A stretch of DNA of 64,000 bases, taken from NCBI RefSeq assembly GCF_009496005.1, contig NZ_WIBF01000004.1, forward strand, positions 62,001-126,000, in the 5' to 3' direction. This DNA comes from Tritonibacter litoralis. GTDB lineage: Bacteria > Pseudomonadota > Alphaproteobacteria > Rhodobacterales > Rhodobacteraceae. A program made the translations under genes and the position numbers. Of this stretch, positions 18,042 through 26,001 are shown one piece after another. The notes below the pieces were generated by a model. That model saw nothing but the letters and a program-made list of their open reading frames with translations. It had not been told where the DNA came from and did no database searches. Every line of letters begins with the position of its first letter. Position 1 is the first letter of the stretch.

Positions 18042-18593
18042 ATGCTGCGTCACCACTGGCAGACCTTGGGGATCCTGGCCCTTGTGGGGGTGATGGGCTG
18101 TGGCCGTCCGGCGTTGGACGACCCAAAGCTCAGCCCGCAGGACCTTGATCTAGAGACGTATTTCCACGGCGAAACCGTGGCCTATGGCCAGTTTCAGGAC
18201 CGGTTCGGCACCATCCGCCGCCGGTTCAAGGTTGAGATCAGCGGTGACTGGGATGGTGATGTTCTGACGCTGGATGAACGGTTCTTTTATTCTGACGGGG
18301 CAACAGAACGCCGTGTCTGGCGGTTGCGGAAAACCGGTGCAATTGGCCCGGATCAGACCTGGGAGGGCACCGCAGATGGCGTGCGCGGAGTGGCGATCGG
18401 CGCAGAACGCGGGGATACGTTCAATTGGCGCTACCAGTTTGATCTGCCAAAATCGGGTGGGCAGGGGACAATGGCCGTCCGGTTTGATGATTGGATGTGG
18501 CTGCTTGAGGACGGGCGCGTGTTAAACCGCGCCTATCTCAGCCGGTTTGGTGTGACCCTGGGTGAGGTCACTTTGTTCTTTGAACGCCGCTAG
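18042..18593 (+). CDS. DUF3833-like lipoprotein
   Basis: The 183-residue protein has a short lipoprotein signal ending in 'LVGVMGCG', where Cys21 would be lipidated. The rest is rich in beta strands ('[20 protein letters not shown]', '[20 protein letters not shown]') and matches the DUF3833 pattern, function unknown. A very good ribosome-binding site (GGAGAGAGAG) precedes the ATG. The stop codon touches the stop of yidD on the other strand with no bases between, so the two transcripts must overlap at their ends. Confidence 0.82.
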   Translation: MLRHHWQTLGILALVGVMGCGRPALDDPKLSPQDLDLETYFHGETVAYGQFQDRFGTIRRRFKVEISGDWDGDVLTLDERFFYSDGATERRVWRLRKTGAIGPDQTWEGTADGVRGVAIGAERGDTFNWRYQFDLPKSGGQGTMAVRFDDWMWLLEDGRVLNRAYLSRFGVTLGEVTLFFERR

Positions 18594-18872
18594 TCACTTC
18601 TCCGAAGATGTGCCGCAGCACCCACAGCCGCCCTTGGTCTTGGGGGCAGTGGGATCCGGAACCGGGTCATAGCCAGAGGATCCCAATGGATGACAGCGGC
18701 CAAGTCGGCGCAGGGTCAGCCAGCTGCCTTTGACCGCGCCGTGTTTTTCCAGCGCTTCCATCGCATAGGCCGAACAGGTCGGCTGAAACCGACAATTGTG
18801 CCCAACCCAGGGGCTGAATATCAGACGATAGGCCCGCACCGGCAGGGAGAGAACAAAAGCAAATGGCGTCAT
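18594..18872 (-). CDS. yidD: Membrane protein insertion efficiency factor YidD
   Basis: The 92-residue protein has the family core 'YRLIFSPWVGHNCRFQPTCS' followed by 'YAMEALEKHGA' and 'RLGRCHPLG', with an amphipathic N-terminal helix. YidD aids protein insertion beside YidC. The C-terminal tail ends in a Cys-rich 'GGCGCCG' segment. It lies 117 bp after rnpA, and a GC-rich palindromic spacer separates the two. Confidence 0.93.
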   Translation of the reverse strand: MTPFAFVLSLPVRAYRLIFSPWVGHNCRFQPTCSAYAMEALEKHGAVKGSWLTLRRLGRCHPLGSSGYDPVPDPTAPKTKGGCGCCGTSSEK

Positions 18873-18989
18873 GGCTTTTACATAGTAAGCCTTCGCCCCA
18901 GGCGCAATCCGCGCCGCGCCAGCGGCGCTCGGCCCAACGGGGGAGGGGGCTTCTGTGAAGCCTCCGACACGGGCGGGAGCATTTGGTGC
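18873..18989. repeat. GC-rich palindromic spacer between rnpA and yidD
   Basis: The spacer holds GGGGGCTTC (18945-18953), loop TGT, GAAGCCTCC (18957-18965), a 9-bp stem with one G-T pair, and an upstream GCGC/GGCGC-rich palindrome around 18911-18928. There is no T-run in either direction. It looks like an intergenic palindromic element rather than a terminator. Whether it recurs in the genome cannot be seen here. Confidence 0.4.
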
Positions 18990-19412
18990 CTATGACGGGC
19001 CGTGAATTTTTTTCAACGCGTAGATGAGGTCTTTTTGCAGGTCGGCCAGGTCACGGCTGGCGGTGGCCTCTGCCCGGCCGATCAACACGTAATCCCATCC
19101 CGCGCGTCCATGGGCGGGCAGCACCAGTCGGGCAATCTCACGCAGTCGCCGTTTGGCCCGGTTGCGGGCCACGGCATTGCCGACCTTTTTGGAGCAGGTA
19201 AAGCCAACCCGTGCAGGACCATCGTCACCACGATTGCGTCCCTGCAGCATCATCGCTTTGGTGCCCTGCCGTTTGGCGCGGGCCGCCAGCAGGAAGTCGC
19301 TGCGTTTGGCAATGATTTCGACACCGCCCAGGTTCTTGACCTGTTTGGCGCTGGGCGTGGCGCAAACGGAAACCGCCGAAGGCGTTGTCCCTGCGATGGT
19401 GTCATCGTCCAT
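18990..19412 (-). CDS. rnpA: Ribonuclease P protein component
   Basis: The 140-residue basic protein has the RnpA signature 'GFTCSKKVGNAVARNRAKRR' that binds the pre-tRNA leader and the RNA subunit. It matures tRNA 5' ends. The first 30 residues are not basic and not conserved, so a later start is possible; the family-like part begins at about 'IAKRSDF'. It is 58 bp downstream of rpmH, the usual rpmH-rnpA pair. Confidence 0.93.
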   Translation of the reverse strand: MDDDTIAGTTPSAVSVCATPSAKQVKNLGGVEIIAKRSDFLLAARAKRQGTKAMMLQGRNRGDDGPARVGFTCSKKVGNAVARNRAKRRLREIARLVLPAHGRAGWDYVLIGRAEATASRDLADLQKDLIYALKKIHGPS

Positions 19413-19470
19413 GGGCGCCTCCGGCGGTTTTAAATCCGTTCCTGACGGAAATCACTTAAGCTGCGTAAAC

Positions 19471-19605
19471 TTACGCGCTCAGCGACTTGCGGCCACGTGC
19501 GCGGCGTGCGTTCAGGATCTTGCGGCCTGCCTTAGTGGCCATGCGCGCACGGAAGCCGTGGCGGCGTTTGCGAACCAGGTTCGAAGGCTGATAGGTGCGT
19601 TTCAT
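19471..19605 (-). CDS. rpmH: 50S ribosomal protein L34
   Basis: A 44-codon reading frame translates to a protein starting '[20 protein letters not shown]' and ending '[11 protein letters not shown]', an almost canonical L34. Translation was done by hand on the reverse strand. AGGAGA lies about 8 nt before the ATG at 19605. It begins the rpmH-rnpA-yidD group. Confidence 0.97.
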
Positions 19606-19676
19606 CGCTCCGGTCTCCTAATCTTTGCGGGAACAGTGCGGAATCACACACACCCGGGGTCAATCTCGAAGCCCGG

Positions 19677-19705
19677 TCTTTAGAAGTGAATCCCCGGTAA
19701 GTCAA
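19677..19705 (-). promoter_or_regulatory. Sigma-70 type promoter of rpmH
   Basis: On the minus strand: -35 TTGACT (19705-19700), a 17-bp spacer, and -10 TAAAGA (19682-19677), about 70 bp before the rpmH start. The -35 box has five of six consensus bases. This is the clearest housekeeping-type promoter in the window. Confidence 0.65.
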
Positions 19706-19971
19706 ACCCCTTTCCCGGCCTTTCCTCAGGTTTTGCCGTGAAACTGCAATATTTCCGCCAAAAAAGTTTCAAATCAGACGGCAAACCCCGCAAAGGCAGG
19801 GCGAAACTGTTGCAGACCTCACAAAATGTCCGGCCGGGGATCAAGGCGGCGTGAGAAGCCTCCTTGGATACTCGCTTTGCTCATACTTACCGCGTAGCAC
19901 TGAAGGAAGACAATTCCTCATGATGGGTCTGCGGGGACCATTGAGGAGCCAGATACAGACGAGGCACGCCC
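19706..19971. other. Intergenic region between rpmH promoter and TVP38 gene
   Basis: 266 bp of non-coding DNA between two divergent transcription units. I saw no DnaA-box cluster, RNA gene or long repeat, so it does not look like a replication origin even though rpmH is close to oriC in some bacteria. It must contain the promoter of the TVP38-family gene. Confidence 0.5.
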
Positions 19972-20742
19972 ATGAGCGACACAAGTGAACCCCAATCCAC
20001 ACCGGTCAAAAAAGCCGGTCTGGCGCGTCATCTGCCGCTGATTGCGGTGGTTCTGGTGGCGGTGATCGGGGCTGCAACCCTCAAGGACTACCTGTCCTTT
20101 GACACGCTGCGCGACAATCGTGAGGCCCTGGTGGCGTTTCGCGATCAGAACTTCCTGGCCATGTTGGCCCTGTTTATGGGGATCTATGTGGTGATTGTGG
20201 CCTTTTCGCTGCCCGGTGCAGCGGTGGCCTCGGTCACGGGCGGATTTCTGTTTGGTTTGGGCACGGGCACATTTGCCAATGTGGTGGCGGCCACGATCGG
20301 GGCGACGGGCATCTTTCTGGCGGCGCGCTGGGGGCTTGGTTCGTTTTTGAATGCCAAGATCGAAAACGCAGGCGGGCGGGTTCAATCCCTGAAAAACGCG
20401 CTGCGCAACAACGAGATCGAAGTGCTGCTGTTGCTGCGTCTGGTGCCGGCGGTGCCCTTCTTTGTTGCCAATCTGTTGCCCGCACTGGTTGGGGTGAAAC
20501 TGCGCAACTTCCTGTGGACCACAGCTGTGGGCATTGTGCCGGGCGGGATTGTGTTCACCTGGATTGGCGTGGGCCTGGGTGAAGTGTTTGACCGCGGCGA
20601 AAACCCGGATCTCAGCCTCTTGTGGGAACCTCATATTATTGGCCCGATCCTGGGGCTCTGTGTTTTGGCGGCAATGCCAATTGTGATCAAGGCGGTACGA
20701 CCCGCCAATACCACTGACAAGACCTCTGATAAGGCGGAATGA
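19972..20742 (+). CDS. TVP38/TMEM64 (DedA-like) membrane protein
   Basis: The 256-residue inner-membrane protein has about five hydrophobic helices and the SNARE-associated signature 'FSLPGAAVASVTGGFLFG' with 'LRLVPAVPFFVANLLPAL' and 'TAVGIVPGGIVFTWIGVGLG'. Members of this superfamily are thought to move or flip lipids; the role here is not known. Its stop is 4 bp before the FAD disulfide reductase gene. The same pair, sometimes fused, is found in many bacteria, which suggests linked functions. Confidence 0.88.
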   Translation: MSDTSEPQSTPVKKAGLARHLPLIAVVLVAVIGAATLKDYLSFDTLRDNREALVAFRDQNFLAMLALFMGIYVVIVAFSLPGAAVASVTGGFLFGLGTGTFANVVAATIGATGIFLAARWGLGSFLNAKIENAGGRVQSLKNALRNNEIEVLLLLRLVPAVPFFVANLLPALVGVKLRNFLWTTAVGIVPGGIVFTWIGVGLGEVFDRGENPDLSLLWEPHIIGPILGLCVLAAMPIVIKAVRPANTTDKTSDKAE

Positions 20743-20746
20743 TCCA

Positions 20747-22165
20747 ATGGAAAAATTGACCTGTGATATCCTGGTGATCGGCGCCGGGTCGGGTGGCTTG
20801 TCGGTTGCGGCAGGCGCCAGCCAGATGGGCGCCAGCGTGATCCTGCTGGAAGGCCACAAGATGGGCGGCGATTGCCTGAACTTTGGCTGCGTCCCGTCCA
20901 AAGCGCTGCTGGCCGCGGGCAAGGCCGCTTATGGCCAGGCCCATGCCAATGACTTTGGCGTGGCGGATCAAACCCCGCTGGTTGATTACGCCGCCGCCAA
21001 AGATCACGTGCATGACGTGATTGCTCAGATTGCCCCCATGGACAGCGTGGAACGGTTTGAGGGGTTCGGCGTCAAGGTGATTCAGGAATTTGGCCGCTTT
21101 GTTTCTCCGACCGAGGTGGACGCGGGCGACACCCGCATCACCGCGCGCCGGGTGGTGATTGCCACCGGCTCCTCGCCGCTGGTGCCACCCATTCCGGGGC
21201 TGGACAGTGTGCCCTATGAAACCAACGAAACCCTGTTTGATCTGAAAGAAAAGCCGGATCATCTGCTGATCATCGGCGGTGGCCCCATCGGCTTGGAAAT
21301 GGCGCAGGCGCATGTGCGGCTGGGCTCAAAAGTCACGGTCATCGAAGGGGCCAAGGCGCTGGGCAAGGATGATCCCGAAATGGCCGCCGTGGTGCTGGAC
21401 AGCCTGCGCGCCGAAGGGGTTGAGATTGTCGAAGATGCGCTGGCGGCGGAAATCCGGGGGGAAGCGGGCGCCATTGAAGTGCTGACCAAGGACGGCGCGA
21501 CCTATGCGGGCTCCCATCTGTTGATGGCCGTGGGGCGCAAGTCCAATGTCGACAAGCTAAACCTTGAAGCTGCCGGTATCGAAAGCACCCGCACGGGGAT
21601 CAAGGTGGACGACAGTCTAAAAACCACCAACAAGAAGGTCTATGCCATTGGGGACGTGGCCGGCGGGCTGCAGTTCACCCATGTGGCCGGTTATCATGCC
21701 GGTGTGATCATCAAATCCGCGCTTTTTGGCATGCCGTCCAAGGTGAAAACCAACCACATTCCATGGGCCACCTATACGGATCCGGAACTGGCCCAGATCG
21801 GCCTGACCGAAGCCCAAGCCCGCGCGCAATATGGCGACAAGCTGGAGGTGGCGCGGTTTGAATATCACCACAATGACCGCGCGATTGCAGAACGCAAAAC
21901 CAAAGGTCTGATCAAGGTCATGGTGGTCAAAGGACGCCCCATTGGCGTCTCCCTTGCGGGGCATCAGGCGGGTGAACAATGTGCGCTGTGGTCCATGGTA
22001 TTGGCAAATAACATGAAGATGAGCCAGATTGCCGCAATGATTGCGCCCTATCCGACGATAGCAGAGCTTAACAAACGGGTCGCGGGAGCTTATTTCTCTC
22101 CTAAGTTATTCGACAGTCCGTTTGTTAAACGCATGGTAGGGTTTGTTCAGCGATGGATGCCCTAA
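20747..22165 (+). CDS. FAD-dependent pyridine nucleotide-disulfide oxidoreductase
   Basis: The 472-residue flavoprotein has the FAD-binding 'VIGAGSGGLSVA', the redox-active CX4C 'GGDCLNFGCVPSKALL' (Cys43/Cys48), an NAD(P)-binding 'IIGGGPIGLEMAQAHVRLG' and a C-terminal dimerisation domain. It resembles mercuric reductase or dihydrolipoyl dehydrogenase, but it lacks the vicinal C-terminal Cys pair of MerA and ends 'GFVQRWMP', so mercury reduction is unlikely. The TVP38 gene next to it supports a membrane-linked redox role of unknown type. The downstream kinase gene starts 28 bp later. Confidence 0.88.
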   Translation: MEKLTCDILVIGAGSGGLSVAAGASQMGASVILLEGHKMGGDCLNFGCVPSKALLAAGKAAYGQAHANDFGVADQTPLVDYAAAKDHVHDVIAQIAPMDSVERFEGFGVKVIQEFGRFVSPTEVDAGDTRITARRVVIATGSSPLVPPIPGLDSVPYETNETLFDLKEKPDHLLIIGGGPIGLEMAQAHVRLGSKVTVIEGAKALGKDDPEMAAVVLDSLRAEGVEIVEDALAAEIRGEAGAIEVLTKDGATYAGSHLLMAVGRKSNVDKLNLEAAGIESTRTGIKVDDSLKTTNKKVYAIGDVAGGLQFTHVAGYHAGVIIKSALFGMPSKVKTNHIPWATYTDPELAQIGLTEAQARAQYGDKLEVARFEYHHNDRAIAERKTKGLIKVMVVKGRPIGVSLAGHQAGEQCALWSMVLANNMKMSQIAAMIAPYPTIAELNKRVAGAYFSPKLFDSPFVKRMVGFVQRWMP

Positions 22166-22193
22166 CGTAAAGTCGCACCATAAAGGGAGCAGA

Positions 22194-23591
22194 ATGCTCA
22201 ATACGCTTTCGGGAAGATTTCTGATCCTGACCACGGTCTTTGTCATGCTGGCCGAGGTCCTCATCTTTGTCCCGTCGATTGCGCGCTTTCGCCAGGAATA
22301 TCTGCAAGACCGGCTGGAGCGCGCCCAGATCGCATCCCTGGCGCTGTTGGCGGATGACATGCTGGAGACAGAGCTGGAAGCGGAGCTTTTGCAGAACGCC
22401 GGCGTTTATAACGTGGTGTTGCGCCGGGACGAGCTGCGCCAGCTGATGCTGGCCTCTCCTATTCCAGAGCCCATTGCCAATACGTTTGACATTCGCAATG
22501 CCACCGCAATGGCCCTGATCCGGGATGCGATGATGCGGCTGGCGCGTCCGACCAACGAAGTTGTCCGTGTGATCGGGGAACCGGTGCGGGATGCGGGGCT
22601 GTTGATTGAAATCACCATCGAAACAGAGCCATTGCGGGCAGCCATGCTGGATTACGGGCTGCGCATTCTGGTACTGTCCGCGGTGATCTCGGTCTTTACT
22701 GCGCTGCTGTTGTTCTGGGCGGTGCGGTATCTTCTGGTGCGACCCATCAAAGGGGTCGTCGGCTATATGCAGCGCTATGCCCAAGCGCCCGAGGACGCGC
22801 GTGGGATCATCACCCCCTTGGCCACCGTGGTCGAGCTGCGCGAGGCCGAGGAAGCGCTGCAACAGATGCAGGTGGAATTGACCCATGCGCTGCGGCAACG
22901 GGAGCGTCTGGCTCAGCTGGGCGGGGCAGTGGCCAAAGTCAGCCATGATCTGCGCAATATCCTGACCTCGGCCCAGTTGTTCACCGACCGGATCGAGATG
23001 AGCGAAGACCCCACCGTGCGCCGCCTTGCGCCCAAGCTGGTAAACTCGATCACCCGCGCCGTGTCCCTGTGCGAAAGCACGCTGGCCTTTGGTCGCGCCG
23101 AAGAACCTGCGCCCACGCTGACCATGGTGCCCCTGTACTCTGTGGTGGATGATGTGGTTGCAGGCGAAACCCTGGCCGAAGACAGCGGGCTGGTGACCAT
23201 CGCGTCCGAGGTGCCCGCCGATCTGGTGGTGCGCGCCGATCCCGAACAGCTGTTCCGGGTGATCATGAACCTCGTGCGCAACGCCCGCCAGGCCATTGCG
23301 GCAACCGGCAAAGCGGGCACGGTGCTGATCGAGGCCGGGGAAATCGGCCCCGATTGGTGTATCCAAGTGGTCGACAGCGGACCGGGCCTGCCGATGAAGG
23401 CGCAGGAAAACCTGTTCACCCCCTTTCAGGGCGGCACCCGCAAAGGCGGCTCGGGTCTGGGTCTGGCCATTGCAGCGGAACTGGCGCGGGGTCATGGCGG
23501 GCAGGTGCGTCTGAACCGCACCGGCCCCGAAGGCACCGCCTTTGAGATCATCCTGCCCAAGGGCGACGGCGCCTTGCAGGCGGTGGTTTGA
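22194..23591 (+). CDS. Sensor histidine kinase (orphan)
   Basis: The 465-residue protein has two membrane helices (about 8-27 and 155-180) around a periplasmic sensor of about 125 residues, then a HAMP-like linker and a kinase core: H-box 'KVSHDLRNIL' (His251), N-box 'NLVRNARQA', G1 'DSGPGLP' and G2 'GGSGLGLAIA'. No response regulator is adjacent. The ATG at 22194 has AAGGGAG 6 nt upstream. The signal and target are unknown. The gene probably belongs to the TVP38-oxidoreductase transcript. Confidence 0.9.
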   Translation: MLNTLSGRFLILTTVFVMLAEVLIFVPSIARFRQEYLQDRLERAQIASLALLADDMLETELEAELLQNAGVYNVVLRRDELRQLMLASPIPEPIANTFDIRNATAMALIRDAMMRLARPTNEVVRVIGEPVRDAGLLIEITIETEPLRAAMLDYGLRILVLSAVISVFTALLLFWAVRYLLVRPIKGVVGYMQRYAQAPEDARGIITPLATVVELREAEEALQQMQVELTHALRQRERLAQLGGAVAKVSHDLRNILTSAQLFTDRIEMSEDPTVRRLAPKLVNSITRAVSLCESTLAFGRAEEPAPTLTMVPLYSVVDDVVAGETLAEDSGLVTIASEVPADLVVRADPEQLFRVIMNLVRNARQAIAATGKAGTVLIEAGEIGPDWCIQVVDSGPGLPMKAQENLFTPFQGGTRKGGSGLGLAIAAELARGHGGQVRLNRTGPEGTAFEIILPKGDGALQAVV

Positions 23592-23649
23592 TCGCCTGGC
23601 AGGGCCCATTAAATTGTGTGGGTGTTTTGTCATTTATTTTGGTTTTTGG

Positions 23650-23678
23650 GGTTGCGACTCCCTCAACCTCGCTATACA
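23650..23678 (+). promoter_or_regulatory. Probable promoter of the tRNA-Arg array
   Basis: -10 TATACA (23673-23678) lies 15 bp before the first tRNA base. A -35-like GGTTGC (23650-23655) is 17 bp upstream of it, or TTGCGA with a 15-bp spacer. The match is moderate, but position and GC-rich discriminator fit a stable-RNA promoter. Confidence 0.4.
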
Positions 23679-23693
23679 CCCCGGCTCCACAGT

Positions 23694-23770
23694 GGACCGA
23701 TAGCTCAGCTGGATAGAGTACTTGACTACGAATCAAGGGGTCGGGGGTTCGAATCCTCCTCGGTCCGCCA
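23694..23770 (+). tRNA. tRNA-Arg (anticodon ACG), copy 1
   Basis: A 77-nt cloverleaf with the 7-bp acceptor stem GGACCGA/TCGGTCC, anticodon stem CTTGA/TCAAG with loop CTACGAA (anticodon ACG), a T arm with TTCGAAT, and an encoded 3' CCA. A34 would be deaminated to inosine to read CGU, CGC and CGA. Confidence 0.96.
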
Positions 23771-23862
23771 CTTCCCTCTAATCGCATCCAGGCGATTAAA
23801 ACGGCACAGATAGGGCGTGTCAGACGACAGAACCGGGTTTGCCCAAGGGTTCTGTGGCAAAT

Positions 23863-23939
23863 GGACCGATAGCTCAGCTGGATAGAGTACTTGACTACGA
23901 ATCAAGGGGTCGGGGGTTCGAATCCTCCTCGGTCCGCCA
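23863..23939 (+). tRNA. tRNA-Arg (anticodon ACG), copy 2
   Basis: Base-for-base identical to copy 1, exactly 169 bp further on. The 92-bp spacers after copies 1 and 2 are also identical, so the whole unit has been duplicated or homogenised by gene conversion. Confidence 0.96.
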
Positions 23940-24031
23940 CTTCCCTCTAATCGCATCCAGGCGATTAAAACGGCACAGATAGGGCGTGTCAGACGACAGA
24001 ACCGGGTTTGCCCAAGGGTTCTGTGGCAAAT

Positions 24032-24108
24032 GGACCGATAGCTCAGCTGGATAGAGTACTTGACTACGAATCAAGGGGTCGGGGGTTCGAATCCTCCTCG
24101 GTCCGCCA
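24032..24108 (+). tRNA. tRNA-Arg (anticodon ACG), copy 3
   Basis: Identical to copies 1 and 2. It differs in its surroundings: GTGGCAAA just upstream is complementary to TTTGCCAC just downstream of the CCA, so this transcript end can extend the acceptor stem by 8 bp. The following 267 bp to the next gene contain no feature that I recognise. Confidence 0.96.
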
Positions 24109-24375
24109 TTTGCCACTTGTTGAACGTCAGATGAACCTGACCCAAGTGTCATAACGTGACCCAATTCCCAGATTTGCCCCTGTGGCCCGTTTCGTTTAAT
24201 CTGACTTCCTTTTGGGAAAATCAGGGCTGATTTGCAGATTAGCTACGTGGCGCACACGGGCGGGGGAAGGTCAGTAAAAGCTGGGCACGCCCACCAAATG
24301 GTCGGATACATATTGCACCCATCGGGGTGAGGCTGGCCAGATGAGGCCGTTTTGGGAGTGGTTAGGAAGCGATGG

Positions 24376-25200
24376 TCAATGGCCGCTGGGCACCCGGTTT
24401 TCCAGCCAGCGCAGACCCGCAATCAGGATCGCGCTGAGGCAGAGGTAGATCGCCACCAGCAGCAGAAGCGGTTCATAGGTCAGCAATGTGGCCTGCCGGA
24501 CCCGCGTGACAATGGCATAAAGATCCGCCACCGCCACCGTGGCCACCAGCGGTGTGGATTTGAGCTGCAGGATGATCTCACCTGTCAGGGTTGGCAGGGC
24601 CCGGTGCACGGCGCGCGGCAACCAGACACGGGTAAAGACCTTGGTTCTGGGCATGCCAAAGGCATGGGCGGCTTCCAGTTCTCCATGGGGAACGCCGGCA
24701 AAGGCGCCGCGCATCACTTCGCCTTCATAGGCAGCAAAGGAGATGGTCAGCGCCAATAGCCCATAGGGCCAGGCCTGCCGCAAATAGGGCCACATCCAGG
24801 TCTCGCGGATTTCCGGGTATTGGGCAAAAAGCGACCCGAGCCCGTAGTAGAACAGCCAGAGCTGCAACAGGAGCGGCGTGCCGCGGATGACGGTGCAGAA
24901 ACCGGTTGCGAGCCAGCGCAGGGGACGTGGGCCAACCACCTGCACCAGCCCCAGAGGAACCGCCAGAAGGAAGCCGAGGATCACGCTGCCAAACAGCATA
25001 TAAAGCGTCATCAGAAGACCGCCCCAGAGGCGGGGCATGAACTGCGGCAGCCAGCTCCAGTCCATGGTCAGCACCATGGCGGCAACGCCCGACAGGGCCA
25101 GCGCCAGCATGACGATGCGATGGGGCAGGAAGAATGCGCGGATCTGGGCCAGTGCACCGGGTGTTCTGTCGGCGGTGGCGGGGATATTCATATCAGTCAT
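24376..25200 (-). CDS. Polar amino-acid ABC transporter permease (HisM-like)
   Basis: The 274-residue membrane protein contains the permease motif 'EAAHAFGMPRTKVFTRVWLPR' and about five helices. 'RGTPLLLQLWLFYYGLG' is typical of HisM/ArtM-type subunits. The ATG at 25200 follows GGGGGG 7 nt upstream and starts 13 bp after the paired permease. It is the last gene of a binding protein, two permeases and (read separately) ATPase cluster. Likely substrates are basic or sulfur-containing amino acids, judged from the PLP enzyme next door, which is weak evidence. Confidence 0.9.
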   Translation of the reverse strand: MTDMNIPATADRTPGALAQIRAFFLPHRIVMLALALSGVAAMVLTMDWSWLPQFMPRLWGGLLMTLYMLFGSVILGFLLAVPLGLVQVVGPRPLRWLATGFCTVIRGTPLLLQLWLFYYGLGSLFAQYPEIRETWMWPYLRQAWPYGLLALTISFAAYEGEVMRGAFAGVPHGELEAAHAFGMPRTKVFTRVWLPRAVHRALPTLTGEIILQLKSTPLVATVAVADLYAIVTRVRQATLLTYEPLLLLVAIYLCLSAILIAGLRWLENRVPSGH

Positions 25201-25213
25201 CTCTTTGCCCCCC

Positions 25214-25936
25214 TTACCGCTGCACCGGGACCATGCCGCGACGGGCGTGACGTTCAAACCGGCGCAGGATCACGTTGGAGCCAAGGGTCAGGATCAGATA
25301 GAGGATCCCGGCGGCGATAAAGAACATGAAATACTCGCGGGTTGCTGCGGCGGCCTGTTTGGTGACCAAAGTCAGCTCGCTGAACCCGATGACCGCCAAA
25401 AGCGCCGTATCCTTGGTTGCGATCATCCACAGGTTGGCCATCCCCGGCAGCGCGTGGGGGGTCATGGCAGGCAGAGTCACCCGGCGCATCACCTTGCCCG
25501 GCGACATGCCAAAGGCGGCGGCGGCCTCGATCTGGCCCGGCGGCACCGCAAGGATCGCGCCGCGGATGACCTCGGTTGTGTACCCGCCCTGCACAAGACC
25601 AATCACAAGGATACCGGCCAACAGCCCGTTGACGTCGAACCCGTCATACCCCATCGCCTTGAGAACAGTATTCATCAGATCCGTGCCGGCGTAGTAAAAC
25701 ACCAGCATCAGAACCAGTTCCGGCACCGCACGGATCACCATCGTGTAGATCTCGGCCAGATCCTTGACGACCCGGTTGCCATAGAGCTTGGCACTGGCCC
25801 CCAGAATGCCGATCAGAATACCAATGGCATAGCCACCGGCGGCAAGCTGGATGGATTTCACAAACCCGTTGAGCAGGGCGCCACCCCACCCCGGAGGGTT
25901 GAAGGCTAAAAGGCTGAGGTCAATGGATTGCAACAC
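25214..25936 (-). CDS. Polar amino-acid ABC transporter permease (HisQ-like)
   Basis: The 240-residue membrane protein begins 'MLQSIDLSLLAFNPPGWGGAL', as HisQ-type permeases do, and carries 'EAAAAFGMSPGKVMRRVTLPAM' as the ATPase docking loop. It forms the pore with the HisM-like subunit. It lies 65 bp after the binding-protein gene on the same strand. Confidence 0.91.
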   Translation of the reverse strand: MLQSIDLSLLAFNPPGWGGALLNGFVKSIQLAAGGYAIGILIGILGASAKLYGNRVVKDLAEIYTMVIRAVPELVLMLVFYYAGTDLMNTVLKAMGYDGFDVNGLLAGILVIGLVQGGYTTEVIRGAILAVPPGQIEAAAAFGMSPGKVMRRVTLPAMTPHALPGMANLWMIATKDTALLAVIGFSELTLVTKQAAAATREYFMFFIAAGILYLILTLGSNVILRRFERHARRGMVPVQR

Positions 25937-26001
25937 GCAGGCACGCTTTCTGATCTGAGGGTTGGAAGGGACCGCCCGGCAGGGGCAGCCCCAGTCAGCG
26001 A

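Larger units (their letters stand above)
23694..24108 (+). repeat. Perfect 169-bp tandem repeat of tRNA-Arg plus spacer
   Basis: Two full 169-bp units and a third tRNA without its spacer. Each spacer has an AATCGC/GCGATT hairpin and an 8-bp hairpin ACAGAACC/GGTTCTGT that could guide processing between tRNAs. The lack of any difference between units argues for recent duplication or continuing gene conversion. Confidence 0.95.

Noticed and set aside
19606-19971. Possible replication origin near rpmH
   Set aside because: No DnaA-box cluster, AT-rich unwinding region, dnaA, hemE or parAB genes seen; a normal divergent promoter region explains it.
20747-22165. Mercuric reductase (merA)
   Set aside because: The C-terminal vicinal Cys pair and any other mer gene are missing; only the CX4C redox centre shared by the wider family is present.
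22125-23633. 502-codon minus-strand frame over the histidine kinase gene
   Set aside because: Antisense shadow with repetitive His/Gln/Gly composition; the plus-strand kinase has all conserved motifs.
23548-24164. Three near-identical minus-strand reading frames across the tRNA genes
   Set aside because: They are antisense to tRNA-Arg; the repeated peptide ('RRIRTPDPLIRSQ') is a well-known false protein derived from tRNA sequence.
24109-24375. Integration site of a mobile element downstream of the tRNA array
   Set aside because: No integrase and no partial tRNA copy (direct repeat of a tRNA 3' end) at a distance; the next gene is an ordinary transporter gene.
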